From Thermomonas haemolytica (GTDB lineage Bacteria; Pseudomonadota; Gammaproteobacteria; Xanthomonadales; Xanthomonadaceae): a stretch of 64,000 nucleotides of DNA. Where the stretch lies: NCBI RefSeq assembly GCF_004346265.1, contig NZ_SMAP01000003.1, positions 62,001-126,000 on the forward strand. Direction: 5' to 3'. Positions 19,970-34,406 of the stretch are shown piece after piece; within the stretch, counting starts at the first letter, position 1, and each line of letters starts with the position of its first letter. The position numbers and the translations under genes are program-made. The notes below the pieces were generated by a model. That model did not search any database, was not told where the DNA came from, and worked only from the letters and a program-made list of their open reading frames with translations.

Positions 19970-21784
19970 ATGGCAGAGATCGAGAGCAAGGTGCCCGACA
20001 TCGGCGGCCACAGCAACGTGCCGGTGATCGAGATCCTGGTCGCGGTGGGGGACACCGTGAAGAAGGACCAGGGCCTGGTCACGCTGGAATCCGACAAGGC
20101 GACCATGGAAGTGCCGGCGGCGGCCGATGGCGTGGTCAAGGCGCTGAAGGTGAAGCTGGGCGATACCGTGTCGGAAGGCAGCGTGATCGCGGTGATCGAA
20201 ACCGCAGCGGGCGAATCCGCGCCCCCCGCTCCCGCCGGGGGAGGGGATGAGGGTACGGCGAGGCCTGAATCTTCACGCGTGCCCGAGCCCTCGCCCCAGC
20301 CCTCGCCCGGCGGGAGCGGGCGTGAGGGCGCGCCTGCGCCGCAGGCCGCCGCAACGTCCGGCGGCAAGGCCGACATCGAGTGCGCGCTGGTGGTGATCGG
20401 TGCCGGCCCCGGCGGCTATACCGCGGCCTTCCGCGCGGCCGACCTCGGGCTCGATACCGTGCTGGTCGAGCGTCACGCCACCCTCGGCGGCGTCTGCCTC
20501 AATGTCGGCTGCATTCCCTCGAAGGCGCTGCTGCATGCCGCCGAGGTGATCGAGCAGGCGGCGCATGCCGGCGACTACGGCGTGGAGTTCGGCAAGCCGA
20601 AGATCCACCTCGACAAGCTGCGTGCCTACAAGGACAAGGTGGTCGGCCAGCTCACCAAGGGACTGGCCGGCATGGCCAAGCAGCGCAAGGTGCGCACGCT
20701 GCAGGGCGTGGCGAAGTTCGTCTCCGCGAACGAACTGGAGATCGCCGCGGCGGACGGCAGCGTCCAGCGGCTGCGCTTCGGGCAGTGCATCATCGCCGCC
20801 GGCAGCCAGCCGGTGAAGCTGCCGGGTTTCCCGTGGGGCGATCCGCGCATCATGGATTCCACCGATGCGCTGCAGCTGGCCGAGGTGCCGAAAAAGCTGC
20901 TGGTGGTCGGGGGCGGCATCATCGGGCTGGAGATGGCCACCGTCTATCGCGCGCTGGGCGCCGAGGTGACCGTGGTCGAGTTCATGCCGCAGCTGATCCC
21001 CGGCGCGGACGCCGATCTGGTCAAGCCGCTGGCCGATCGTTTGAGGCAGCAGGGCGTGGCCATCCACCTCAAGACCAAGGTGGTCGAGGCCAAGGCGCAG
21101 AAGAACGGGATTGCCTGCACGTTCGAGGGCGAGTCCATCCCTGAGGCGAAGCTGTTCGACCGCGTGCTGGTGGCGGTGGGACGCAGCGCCAACGGTGCAA
21201 AGCTGGATGCCGAGAAGGCCGGCGTGCGCGTGACCGAGCGCGGGCTGATCCCGGTGGATGCGCAGATGCGCACCAACGTGCCGCACATCTTCGCCATCGG
21301 CGATCTGGTCGGCCAGCCGATGCTGGCGCACAAGGCCACCCACGAAGGCAAGCTGGCGGCCGAGGTCGCCTCTGGCGAGAAGAAGGAATGGGTGGCGCGG
21401 GTGATCCCGAGCGTGGCCTATACCGATCCGGAGATCGCCTGGGTCGGCGTCACCGAGGCCGAAGCCAAGGCCAAGGGGCTGAAGGTCGGCGTGGGCAAGT
21501 TCCCGTGGGCGGCCTCGGGCCGCGCGATCGGGCTGGGGCGCACCGAAGGCTTCACCAAGCTGGTGTTCGACGAAGCCACCCACCGCGTGATCGGCGGCGG
21601 GATCGTGGGCGTGCACGCGGGCGAGCTGATCGCCGAGATCGCGCTGGCGATCGAGATGGGCTGCGAGGTCGAGGACATCGGCCACACCATCCATCCGCAC
21701 CCGACGTTGAGCGAGTCGGTGGGGATGGCGGCGGAGGTGTACGACGGCACCATCACCGATCTCTACCTGCCCAAGCGCAAGTAG
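19970..21784 (+). CDS. lpdA: Dihydrolipoyl dehydrogenase (E3) with N-terminal lipoyl domain
   Basis: FAD enzyme reoxidising dihydrolipoyl groups of the pyruvate dehydrogenase complex. 604 residues, longer than ordinary E3 (about 475) because a lipoyl domain nearly identical to that of E2 is fused in front (1-78, Lys43 in LESDKATME). A linker (about 80-135) follows, then the FAD motif GAGPGG at 144-149, the redox pair Cys176/Cys181 (GGVCLNVGCIPSK), the NAD motif GGGIIGLEMA, and the C-terminal HPHPTLSE with the catalytic His-Glu. The linker contains the in-frame translation of a palindromic repeat (residues 84-121). An AAGGAGAAGG-type site precedes the ATG. Confidence 0.95.
   Translation: MAEIESKVPDIGGHSNVPVIEILVAVGDTVKKDQGLVTLESDKATMEVPAAADGVVKALKVKLGDTVSEGSVIAVIETAAGESAPPAPAGGGDEGTARPESSRVPEPSPQPSPGGSGREGAPAPQAAATSGGKADIECALVVIGAGPGGYTAAFRAADLGLDTVLVERHATLGGVCLNVGCIPSKALLHAAEVIEQAAHAGDYGVEFGKPKIHLDKLRAYKDKVVGQLTKGLAGMAKQRKVRTLQGVAKFVSANELEIAAADGSVQRLRFGQCIIAAGSQPVKLPGFPWGDPRIMDSTDALQLAEVPKKLLVVGGGIIGLEMATVYRALGAEVTVVEFMPQLIPGADADLVKPLADRLRQQGVAIHLKTKVVEAKAQKNGIACTFEGESIPEAKLFDRVLVAVGRSANGAKLDAEKAGVRVTERGLIPVDAQMRTNVPHIFAIGDLVGQPMLAHKATHEGKLAAEVASGEKKEWVARVIPSVAYTDPEIAWVGVTEAEAKAKGLKVGVGKFPWAASGRAIGLGRTEGFTKLVFDEATHRVIGGGIVGVHAGELIAEIALAIEMGCEVEDIGHTIHPHPTLSESVGMAAEVYDGTITDLYLPKRK
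20219..20332 (+). repeat. Inverted pair of palindromic repeats translated inside lpdA
   Basis: Two copies of a GC-rich unit in opposite orientation: left arm about 20219-20254, right arm about 20287-20332. The reverse complement of the left arm and the right arm share CCCTC..CCC, CCCGGCGGGAGCGGG and GGCGC, with a short gap in one copy. The unit resembles the interspersed CCCTCTCCCGCGGGAGAGGG-type palindromes common in gammaproteobacterial genomes (established knowledge, identity not checked). The span is 114 bp, exactly 38 codons, encoding Pro/Gly/Ser-rich linker residues, so the E3 reading frame is kept. Confidence 0.75.
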
Positions 21785-21959
21785 CCGTAGGCGGCGCGGC
21801 AGGGGCGCCGCCGTGACGGAACGCCCCGGGCCAGGGGGCACCGGAGCGTCCGGCAGCCGCCGGGATCGACGAGGAAAGGGCGGTTGCGGCCTGTGCGACC
21901 GCGCGCGGGCCGGCGAAGTTCCCGCTCCGCGCCGCGGCCGGCGGGCCCGCCTTTGGCGG

Positions 21960-21989
21960 TTGCCCGGGGCAGGGGCGGGCTGCTAGACT
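21960..21989 (+). promoter_or_regulatory. Candidate sigma-70 promoter of the atp operon
   Basis: TTGCCC (21960-21965) and TAGACT (21984-21989) are separated by 18 bases, about 80 bases upstream of atpI. This sits in the 283-base gap after lpdA. That gap also holds a 7-8 bp GC-rich hairpin without T-tract just after the lpdA stop (about 21790-21812), a weak terminator candidate; I see nothing else in it. Confidence 0.45.
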
Positions 21990-22067
21990 TTTGCGGCTTC
22001 GCGGGGCGCTTCGGCGGCCCGCGGACATGCCGAACCCTCCGTTTGGTCCTGCTCGGGAATCATCTGT

Positions 22068-23675
<1,608 letters not shown>

Positions 23676-23799
23676 TCGGTCGCCCGGGGCGTGCGCGGCA
23701 GGTCCGCGTGCGCCCGCTGCACCGCGCCGCGGCATGCCGCCGTGGCGTTGCCCAGGCGGGCGCCACTGCACGGCGTCCGTTCGACACGCAAGGTACGAC

Positions 23800-24273
23800 A
23801 TGAACCCGACCTTCATGACATTGCTGGGCCAGATGATCTCGTTCGCGATCCTCATCTGGTTCACCGTCAAGTTCATCTGGCCGCCGCTGATGCAGGCGAT
23901 CGAGGATCGCCAGCAGAAGATCGCCGAGGGCCTGGCCGCGGCCGACAACGCGCAGAAGAGCCTTGCGCAGGCCGATGCCAAGGTGGCCGAGGAGCTCAAG
24001 GCCGCCCGTGCCAAGGCCAACGAGATCATCGAGCAGGCGCACCAGCGCGCCAACCAGCTGATCGACGCCGCCAAGAGCGAGGCGATCGCCGAGGCCGCGC
24101 GCCAGAAGGCGCTGGCCGAGGCCGAGATCGAGGCCGCCGCCAACCGCGCCAAGGAAGAGCTGCGCAAGCAGGTGGCGGCGCTGGCCGTGAGCGGCGCCGA
24201 GCGCCTGCTGCAGCGCGAAGTCAACGCCAACGACCAGAAGGCGCTGATCGACGAGCTGGCCGCGCAACTCTGA
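23800..24273 (+). CDS. atpF: ATP synthase F0 subunit b
   Basis: 157-residue peripheral stalk subunit: one N-terminal membrane helix (about 5-27, with [11 protein letters not shown] at the membrane exit) and a long charged Ala/Glu/Lys-rich coiled coil to the C-terminus. The ATG at 23800 with upstream AAGG is chosen over the in-frame ATG at 23734, which would add an atypical N-terminus. Normal length for a bacterial homodimeric b subunit; no second b-prime gene is present. Confidence 0.95.
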   Translation: MNPTFMTLLGQMISFAILIWFTVKFIWPPLMQAIEDRQQKIAEGLAAADNAQKSLAQADAKVAEELKAARAKANEIIEQAHQRANQLIDAAKSEAIAEAARQKALAEAEIEAAANRAKEELRKQVAALAVSGAERLLQREVNANDQKALIDELAAQL

Positions 24274-24283
24274 GGGAAGACCC

Positions 24284-24811
24284 ATGAGCCAGGCCATGAC
24301 CCTCGCCCGCCCCTACGCCCGCGCCGCCTTCGCGGTGGCGCGCGATGCCTCGCGCCTGCCGGCGTGGTCGGACGCGCTCGGCTTCGCCGCGCGCGTGGCC
24401 GCCGACCCGCAGGTGGCGGCGCTGCTCGGCAACCCGAAGCTCACCCGCGACGATGCCCTGGTGCTGCTGGCGCCGGACGCGGCCGGCGAGGAGTTCGCGA
24501 ACTTCCTCGGCCTGCTGTTCGACAACCGCCGGCTGGGGCTGCTGCCGGAGATCGCCGGGCTGTTCGACGAGCTGCGCTTCGAGGCGGAGCGCGTGGTGCG
24601 CGCCAAGGTCACTTCCGCGGTGGCGCTGCCGGCGGCCGAGCTGGAGACGATCAAGGCCGCGCTGCGGCGCCGTTTCGGGCGCGAGGTCGAGGTCGAGACC
24701 GCGGTCGACCCCGCGCTGCTGGGCGGTGCGGTGATCGACGCCGGCGACGTCGTCATCGATGGCTCGCTCAAGGGCAAGCTGGGCCGCCTGCAGGCGGCGT
24801 TGGCGCACTGA
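24284..24811 (+). CDS. atpH: ATP synthase F1 subunit delta
   Basis: 175-residue delta subunit joining the b-stalk to the top of the alpha/beta hexamer. N-terminal helical bundle begins with the conserved ARPYARAAF; the C-terminal part contains [24 protein letters not shown], a family signature (shortened here to VDPALLGG and IDGSLKGKL). An AGGGAAG ribosome site precedes the ATG, ten bases after atpF. Confidence 0.95.
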   Translation: MSQAMTLARPYARAAFAVARDASRLPAWSDALGFAARVAADPQVAALLGNPKLTRDDALVLLAPDAAGEEFANFLGLLFDNRRLGLLPEIAGLFDELRFEAERVVRAKVTSAVALPAAELETIKAALRRRFGREVEVETAVDPALLGGAVIDAGDVVIDGSLKGKLGRLQAALAH

Positions 24812-24884
24812 TCGGCGCACTAATCCGTTTATCCCGAATTCTAGAAACAGGCCGGCGGCGACGCAGGCTCCCAAGGAAACCAAG

Positions 24885-26435
<1,551 letters not shown>

Positions 26436-26497
26436 GCCCCGGAAGCACCCGCGCGGGTCGCTGACCCGCGCAGTCGATCCACACTGACGAGACGAGC

Positions 26498-28820
<2,323 letters not shown>

Positions 28821-28865
28821 GCCGCCGCTTCGATTGACGCGTTCGACTGAACGGAAGGAATCACG

Positions 28866-29291
28866 ATGGCATCCACCATCCGCTGCGACATCGTCAGCGC
28901 CGAGGCCGAGATCTTCCACGGCGAGGCCGAGCTGGTCGTGGCCACCGGCGAGCTGGGCGAGCTGGGCATCGCGCCCAAGCACGCCCCGCTGATCACCCGG
29001 CTCAAGCCCGGCAAGATCGTGGTCACCCTGCCGGGGGGCGACAAGCTGGACTTCGCCATTTCCGGCGGCATCCTCGAGGTGCAGCCGACGGTGGTGACGG
29101 TGCTGGCCGATACCGCCGTGCGCGCCGACGCGATCGACGAGGCGGCGGTGCGCGCCGCCAAGGAAGAAGCCGAGCGCATCATCGCCCGCCGCGGCGAGGC
29201 GATGGAGATCGCCGAAGCGCAGAAGCGCCTGGCCGAGGTCACCGCGCAGCTGCAGGCGCTGGAGCGCCTGCGCAAGAACCTCAAGCACTGA
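28866..29291 (+). CDS. atpC: ATP synthase F1 subunit epsilon
   Basis: 141-residue regulatory epsilon subunit: N-terminal beta-sandwich with [22 protein letters not shown] and the two-helix C-terminal domain (about 90-141) able to inhibit hydrolysis. GGAAGGA precedes the ATG. Last gene of the atp operon. Downstream (29317-29350) a weak imperfect hairpin with GTTCGCGTTT could be the terminator. Confidence 0.95.
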   Translation: MASTIRCDIVSAEAEIFHGEAELVVATGELGELGIAPKHAPLITRLKPGKIVVTLPGGDKLDFAISGGILEVQPTVVTVLADTAVRADAIDEAAVRAAKEEAERIIARRGEAMEIAEAQKRLAEVTAQLQALERLRKNLKH

Positions 29292-29425
29292 TCCAGGCGC
29301 TCGAGTGTGACCAAGTTCACGGGCTCGGCGAAGCCAGGCCCGTTCGCGTTTCTGGCTGTCCACCGTTCAGGCCGGGTATGGCCGGTGGTGCGATGATCGT
29401 GGCATCCCGCGCCCGGAGACCTGCC

Positions 29426-30007
29426 ATGTCCCGATCCTTCAAGTTGCTGGCCAGTGCACTGCTGGCGGTGGTCGCGCTCTCGCTGTCGGCCTGTGCCACC
29501 GGGCCAAGCGTGCGCACCGATCGTGACCCCACAGCCGATTTCGGCCGCTACCGCACCTGGAGCTTCTACAAGCCGATCTCGATGGAACAGGCCGGGTACA
29601 CCTCCTGGGTGTCCGACCGCATCCGTGAGGACGTGCGCCGCGAGATGGAGGCCCGCGGATACCGCTTCGTCCCCGAGAATGGGGACCTGCTGGTGAATTT
29701 CCAGACCCGCGAGCGCGAGCGCAGCCAGGTGTGGAACGTGCCGCGCGTGGATTTTGGCTGGGCCTACAGCTACCGCTACCACGCCTTCGTGTCGGTGCCG
29801 TTCTGGTATGACGAGCCCCAGGTCAGCCGTTACCGCGAGGGGGTGCTGACTGTGGACCTGGTCGATGGGCAGCGCAACCGTCTGGTCTGGACCGGCTCGG
29901 CGAGCGCGCCGGAAGCCTCCAAGCGCACCCCGGAAAAGAAGATGGCCGACATCGACCAGGCCATCAGCAGCATCTTCGCCAAATATCCGTACAAGGCCGG
30001 CCCGTAA
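29426..30007 (+). CDS. DUF4136 lipoprotein
   Basis: 193-residue predicted lipoprotein: hydrophobic signal and lipobox LSAC at about residues 20-23, then a DUF4136 domain with DFGRYRTWSFYKP at the start, REDVRREMEARGY in the middle and TVDLVDGQRNRLVWTGSA near the end. Proteins of this family are periplasmic or envelope-attached and of unknown function. The ATG at 29426 has a GGAGA site; the frame continues upstream without a good signal. Stands alone, convergent with ppa. Confidence 0.85.
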   Translation: MSRSFKLLASALLAVVALSLSACATGPSVRTDRDPTADFGRYRTWSFYKPISMEQAGYTSWVSDRIREDVRREMEARGYRFVPENGDLLVNFQTRERERSQVWNVPRVDFGWAYSYRYHAFVSVPFWYDEPQVSRYREGVLTVDLVDGQRNRLVWTGSASAPEASKRTPEKKMADIDQAISSIFAKYPYKAGP

Positions 30008-30034
30008 GCCAGGTCGCCGGGCCGCGGGTAGCGA

Positions 30035-30066
30035 CGCTCCGGGCGCCAACGATGGCGCCCGGAGCG
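30035..30066. terminator. Hairpin between convergent genes
   Basis: A perfect 13-bp stem (30035-30047 with 30054-30066) around AACGAT lies in the 70-base gap between the convergent DUF4136 gene and ppa. It has no T-tract but is placed to end transcription from both sides. Confidence 0.55.
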
Positions 30067-30077
30067 CGTGCGGCGGA

Positions 30078-30626
30078 TCAGAACTTCGGCTTGTCGGCGC
30101 TGCCGTCGTAGCGCTGGATCGAATCGACGATGACGCGGCGTGCCTGTTCGGCGCCTTCCCAGCCGGCCAGCTTCACCCACTTGCCGGGCTCGAGGTCCTT
30201 GTAGTGCTCGAAGAAGTGGCCGATGCGCTGCAGCCAGTGCGGGCTTACCTTCTGGATGTCGTCGATGTGGCTGTAGCCGGAGAACACCTTGTCCACCGGC
30301 ACCGCCAGGATCTTCTCGTCGCCGCCGGCCTCGTCGGTCATCTTCAACAGGCCCACCGGGCGGCAGCGGATCACCGACCCCGGCACCAGCGGCAACGGCA
30401 GGATCACCAGCACGTCCACCGGGTCGCCATCGTCGCAGATGGTGTGCGGCACGTAGCCGTAATTGCAGGGGTAGCGCATCGGGGTGGACAGGATGCGGTC
30501 CACGAAGATCGCGCCCGAGGCCTTGTCCACCTCGTACTTGACGGGTTCGGCGTCCTTCGGGATTTCGATGATGACGTTGATTTCGTCCGGCGGGTTCTTG
30601 CCGGTGGTGACGAGGTCCAGGCCCAT
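30078..30626 (-). CDS. ppa: Inorganic pyrophosphatase (family I)
   Basis: 182-residue soluble pyrophosphatase hydrolysing PPi to phosphate, driving biosynthetic reactions. The signature DDGDPVDVLVILP carries the metal-binding aspartates; NYGYVPHT and the KVSPHW/HFFEHYKDLEPGKW region are also typical. The start at 30626 (MGLDLVTTGKNPP) is chosen over an upstream in-frame ATG whose extra 37 residues look unlike the family; a GAGACC stretch lies just upstream. Divergent from nadE; a TAAAAT candidate -10 is at 30686-30691 on this strand. Confidence 0.95.
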   Translation of the reverse strand: MGLDLVTTGKNPPDEINVIIEIPKDAEPVKYEVDKASGAIFVDRILSTPMRYPCNYGYVPHTICDDGDPVDVLVILPLPLVPGSVIRCRPVGLLKMTDEAGGDEKILAVPVDKVFSGYSHIDDIQKVSPHWLQRIGHFFEHYKDLEPGKWVKLAGWEGAEQARRVIVDSIQRYDGSADKPKF

Positions 30627-30787
30627 GGGGGGTCTCCGAAAGTGGGGCGCGCGCGTGGGCGCGTGAAGCAGGGAAGGAATCCCGCATTTTACCCGCGATG
30701 GCCGGATGCCGTGGCGCGCAGCCTGTATCCTTGCCACGCCTTGTTGCCCGCCGCGCCGCGCGGGCCTTTCCGTTGCGAGAACGCCCG

Positions 30788-32422
30788 ATGACGCAGCCCC
30801 TCCGCATTGCGATGGCGCAGTTCGATTTCCCGGTCGGCGATGTGGCCGGCAACGCGGCGCGGATCGCGGAGATGATCGCGCAGGCGCGCGACGAATACGC
30901 GGCCGACATCGTGCTGTTCCCGGAACTGGCCCTGAGTGGCTACCCGCCGGAAGACCTGCTGTACCGCCCGGCGTTCCTGCGCGCCTGCGAGGAGGCGATG
31001 GCGCAGGTGGCCGCGGCCGCGCGCGGGATCGTGGCGGTGGTGGGCTGGCCGCAGCCGGCAGGCAGCGTGGTGTACAACGCCGCCAGCGTTCTGCGCGATG
31101 GCGGCATCGCCCACACCTACCGCAAGCGCGAGCTGCCCAACTACGCGGTGTTCGACGAGCGCCGCTATTTCGACGTCGACCCCGACCGCGAGGACTGCGT
31201 GTTCGAGGTGGCAGGCGTGCAGCTGGGGCTGTTGGTCTGCGAGGACCTGTGGTTCCCCGAGCCGATCGCCTCCACCGTGGGCAAGGGCGCGCAGCTGGTG
31301 CTGGTGCCGAACGCTTCGCCGTTCGAGCACGACAAGCACGCCGAGCGTGATGCGTTGTTGATGCAGCGTGCGCGCGAGACCGGCGCCGGGATCGCCTACC
31401 TCAATCTGGTCGGCGGGCAGGATGCGCTGGTGTTCGACGGTGCCTCGGTGGTGGCCGATGGGGATGGGCATGTGCATCCGGCCGCGGTGGCGTTCGAGGA
31501 GCAGTGGCTGGTGGTCGAGTTCGACCCCGAACGCCGGCGCTTCGCACCGCTGCAGTGGACGGTGGACGGTGACGAGAGCCGCGAGGCGCTGGCCTGGCGC
31601 GCGGTGGTGCGCGGCACCCGCGACTACTGCCGCAAGAACGGCTTCGGCAAGGCCTGGCTGGGGCTGTCGGGCGGGATCGACTCCTCGCTGGTGCTGGCGA
31701 TCGCCGCCGACGCGCTGGGGCCGGAGAACGTCACCGCGGTGCGGCTGCCGTCGCGCTACACGGCCGGGCTCTCGAACGACCTGGCGCAGGAACAGTGCGA
31801 CGCGATGGGCGTGGCGATGGTGACGCTGCCGATCGAAAAGCCGTTCCAGGGCTACCTCGACGCGCTGGCGCAGGTGTTCGCCGGGCAGCCGGTGGATGTC
31901 ACCGAGGAGAACCTGCAGTCGCGCATCCGCGGCGCGCTGCTGATGGCGCTGGCCAACAAGTTCGGCGGCCTGCTGCTGACCACCGGCAACAAGAGCGAGT
32001 ACGCGGTGGGCTACGCCACCATCTACGGCGACATGTGTGGCGGCTATGCGCCGATCAAAGACCTCTACAAGACCGAGGTGTTTGCGCTTGCGCGCTGGCG
32101 CAATACGGTAGGCGACCGCATCATCCCGCAGGCGGTGATCGACCGTCCGCCGACGGCGGAGCTGCGCGAGAACCAGCGCGACCAGGATTCGCTGCCGCCC
32201 TACGACGTGCTGGATGCCATCCTGCTGCGGCACGTGGACCAGGAGCAGTCGCGCGCGGAGATCGTGGCAGCGGGGTTCGATGCCGCGACGGTGGACCGCG
32301 TGCTGCGCCTGGTACGCATCAGCGAATGGAAGCGCCATCAGGCCGCGCCGGGGCCGAAGGTCAGCCGGCGTGCGTTCGGGCGCGAGCGCCGCTACCCGGT
32401 CAGCAGCGGCTGGCGCGACTGA
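30788..32422 (+). CDS. nadE: Glutamine-dependent NAD(+) synthetase
   Basis: Last step of NAD synthesis: amidates nicotinate adenine dinucleotide using glutamine. About 544 residues. The N-terminal nitrilase-type glutaminase domain has the triad Glu46 (LFPELALSGYP), Lys113 (YRKRELPNY) and Cys151 (LLVCEDLWFPEP). The C-terminal synthetase domain has the ATP P-loop LSGGIDSS and TTGNKSEYAVGYATIYGD. The fused glutaminase distinguishes it from the ammonia-dependent E. coli type. The ATG at 30788 gives the standard start; the frame is open 30 codons further upstream. Confidence 0.95.
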   Translation: MTQPLRIAMAQFDFPVGDVAGNAARIAEMIAQARDEYAADIVLFPELALSGYPPEDLLYRPAFLRACEEAMAQVAAAARGIVAVVGWPQPAGSVVYNAASVLRDGGIAHTYRKRELPNYAVFDERRYFDVDPDREDCVFEVAGVQLGLLVCEDLWFPEPIASTVGKGAQLVLVPNASPFEHDKHAERDALLMQRARETGAGIAYLNLVGGQDALVFDGASVVADGDGHVHPAAVAFEEQWLVVEFDPERRRFAPLQWTVDGDESREALAWRAVVRGTRDYCRKNGFGKAWLGLSGGIDSSLVLAIAADALGPENVTAVRLPSRYTAGLSNDLAQEQCDAMGVAMVTLPIEKPFQGYLDALAQVFAGQPVDVTEENLQSRIRGALLMALANKFGGLLLTTGNKSEYAVGYATIYGDMCGGYAPIKDLYKTEVFALARWRNTVGDRIIPQAVIDRPPTAELRENQRDQDSLPPYDVLDAILLRHVDQEQSRAEIVAAGFDAATVDRVLRLVRISEWKRHQAAPGPKVSRRAFGRERRYPVSSGWRD

Positions 32423-32437
32423 CGGCTCCGGAACGGC

Positions 32438-32463
32438 GAAGGCCGGCATTTGTGCCGGCCTTC
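32438..32463. terminator. Bidirectional terminator between nadE and bamD
   Basis: Perfect 11-bp inverted repeat GAAGGCCGGCA (32438-32448) with its complement at 32453-32463 around a TTTG loop, 15 bases after the nadE stop and 29 before the bamD stop. There is a short T pair rather than a long T-tract on either strand. Confidence 0.65.
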
Positions 32464-32491
32464 GTGACGTGAGCAGCGGTTCGTGCCGGGC

Positions 32492-33340
32492 TCAGCGCAC
32501 GTCCGGGCTCAGCGGGTTCAGGCGCTTGAACACGCTTGGGAACTTCGGCCAGCGCCCGCTCAGCCACGGGTGTTGCGGGTCGTTCTGCTCCAGCACGCGG
32601 CGGGCGTCGGCGGCCAGCTTGGACTCGCCCATGCGGGTATAGGCCTCGCCCAGCAATGCCACCGCATCGTTCTGGGATTCGCTCTGCGGATAGGTTTCCA
32701 GCAGGTAGCTGGCGCGTTCGGCCGCCGACACCCACGCACCGCGGCGGAGGTAGTACAGGCCGGTGGTCAGCTCGAAGCGGGCGAACTGGTTGCGCAGGAA
32801 CACCATGCGCTGGCGGGCGTCGGCCACGTAGCGGCTGTTCGGGTAGCGGGTGATCAGGGTGTTGAAGTCGTTGTACGCCTGCATCGGCGCGTCCAGGTCA
32901 CGGTTGCTGGTGTCCAGGTTGAAGGTGCGCGCCATGAACACGGTGTTGCGCGCCATGTCGGTCAGGCCGCGCAGGTAGTACATGTAGGCGATGTTCTTGT
33001 GGGTCGGGTAGGTGCGGATGAAGCGGTCGATGGTGGAGATCGCGTCCTCGTGCTTGCCTGCCTTGTACTGGGCGTAGGCCTGCTCCATCAGCGCCTGCTC
33101 GGCGTAGGGGCCGTACGGGTACTGCGCGATCAGGCGGCCGAAGGTCTCGCTGGCCGAGGTCCAGTTGCCGCGCTCCATCTGGGCGTGGGCGCGATCGTAC
33201 AGCTCGGCCACCGGCACGCCTTCGTTGCGGTTCTTCTTACCCTTGAACAAGCCCTTGCCGCCGGAGCAGCCGGCGACGACGAGGACGAGCACGAGCACGG
33301 TGGCGGTGCGCAGCAGGCTGGAACGGGCGGTCATGGGCAT
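32492..33340 (-). CDS. bamD: BamD, outer-membrane assembly lipoprotein
   Basis: Essential periplasmic lipoprotein of the BAM complex that inserts outer-membrane proteins. 282 residues: signal peptide with lipobox VAGC, then five TPR-type repeats (starting ELYDRAHAQMERGNW, and including GKHEDAISTIDRFIRTYPTH). I start at 33340 (MPMTARSS); 33334 (MTARSS) is equally possible, and a longer in-frame start at 33385 would spoil the signal peptide. Divergent from rluD, as in many gammaproteobacteria. Confidence 0.93.
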   Translation of the reverse strand: MPMTARSSLLRTATVLVLVLVVAGCSGGKGLFKGKKNRNEGVPVAELYDRAHAQMERGNWTSASETFGRLIAQYPYGPYAEQALMEQAYAQYKAGKHEDAISTIDRFIRTYPTHKNIAYMYYLRGLTDMARNTVFMARTFNLDTSNRDLDAPMQAYNDFNTLITRYPNSRYVADARQRMVFLRNQFARFELTTGLYYLRRGAWVSAAERASYLLETYPQSESQNDAVALLGEAYTRMGESKLAADARRVLEQNDPQHPWLSGRWPKFPSVFKRLNPLSPDVR

Positions 33341-33369
33341 CGAACGGGCGCCGGGGGCATGAAGGCTGG

Positions 33370-33375
33370 ATAATA
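33370..33375 (-). promoter_or_regulatory. Candidate -10 element for bamD
   Basis: TATTAT reads on the minus strand 30 bases before the bamD start, with CCTGAT 16 bases further upstream as a poor -35. Only the -10 is convincing. Confidence 0.3.
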
Positions 33376-33425
33376 GCAGTCCCACGCTTTAATCAGGCCC
33401 GAACGCGCCGCCCGGCGCCGCCCCC

Positions 33426-34406
33426 ATGAACGACGCATCCCCCCGCATCGCCCGCATCCCCGACGCGGCCGCCGGCCGCCGCCTGGATGCGGTGCTGGCC
33501 GAGCTGTTCCCCGAGTATTCGCGCTCGCGCCTGTCCGCCTGGATCAAGTCCGGCGACGTGCAGGTGGACGGCGCGCCCGCGCGTCCGCGCGATCCCGTGC
33601 GCGGCGGCGAGGCGGTGATGCTGGCCGTGGTCGAGGATGTGCAGACCCACGCCGTGGCCGAGGACATCCCGCTCGACGTGCTGTACGAGGACGCGCACCT
33701 GTTCGTGCTGGACAAGCCGGCCGGGCTGGTGGTGCATCCGGGCGCGGGCAACCCGGCCGGCACCCTGGTGAACGCGCTGCTGCACCGCGATCCGAACCTC
33801 GACAAGCTGCCGCGCGCCGGCATCGTCCACCGCCTGGACAAGGACACCAGCGGGGTGATGGTGGTGGCGCGCACCCTGCCGGCGCATACCGCGCTGGTGG
33901 CGCAGCTGTCCGCGCGCGAGGTGCACCGGCAGTATCTGGCGATCGTGGTCGGGGCGCTGGTGTCCGGCGGTACCGCCGCCGCGCCGATCGACCGCCACCC
34001 GCGCGACCGCCTGCGCATGGCCGTGCGCGAGGATGGCAAGGAGGCCGTCACCCACTACCGCCTGCGCGAGCGCTTCCGCGCCCACACCGCGCTGGAATGC
34101 CGGCTGGAGACCGGGCGCACCCACCAGATCCGGGTGCACATGGCGCATCTGAAGTATCCGATCGTGGGCGATCCGCTGTACGGCGGGCCGCTGAAGTTGC
34201 CAAAGGGGGCGTCCGAGGAGTTGATCGCGGCCCTGCGTGGCTTCAAGCGGCAGGCGCTGCACGCCGAGGTGCTGGAGTTCGCGCATCCCATCACCGGCGC
34301 GCCGGTGCGCTGCGAAGCGCCGGTGCCGGACGACATGCAGCAGCTGATGCGATTGTTGCGGGAAGACGCCGCCGCTCACGCCGAGGTGGAGCGGGCGCGG
34401 CGATGA
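33426..34406 (+). CDS. rluD: 23S rRNA pseudouridine synthase RluD
   Basis: Converts uridines at 1911/1915/1917 of 23S rRNA to pseudouridine (known of the family). 326 residues: an N-terminal S4 RNA-binding domain (about 15-75) and the catalytic domain with HRLDKDTSG at 135-143, the active-site Asp being 138; [11 protein letters not shown] and VGDPLYGG also match. Divergent from bamD and overlapping pgeF by four bases, the same bamD/rluD/pgeF neighbourhood found across gammaproteobacteria, which supports RluD over RluA or RluC. Confidence 0.92.
   Translation: MNDASPRIARIPDAAAGRRLDAVLAELFPEYSRSRLSAWIKSGDVQVDGAPARPRDPVRGGEAVMLAVVEDVQTHAVAEDIPLDVLYEDAHLFVLDKPAGLVVHPGAGNPAGTLVNALLHRDPNLDKLPRAGIVHRLDKDTSGVMVVARTLPAHTALVAQLSAREVHRQYLAIVVGALVSGGTAAAPIDRHPRDRLRMAVREDGKEAVTHYRLRERFRAHTALECRLETGRTHQIRVHMAHLKYPIVGDPLYGGPLKLPKGASEELIAALRGFKRQALHAEVLEFAHPITGAPVRCEAPVPDDMQQLMRLLREDAAAHAEVERARR

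Noticed and set aside
21790-21812. Terminator after lpdA
   Set aside because: The stem is 7-8 bp and purely GC with no T-tract, so it is mentioned with the promoter entry only and not listed as a terminator.
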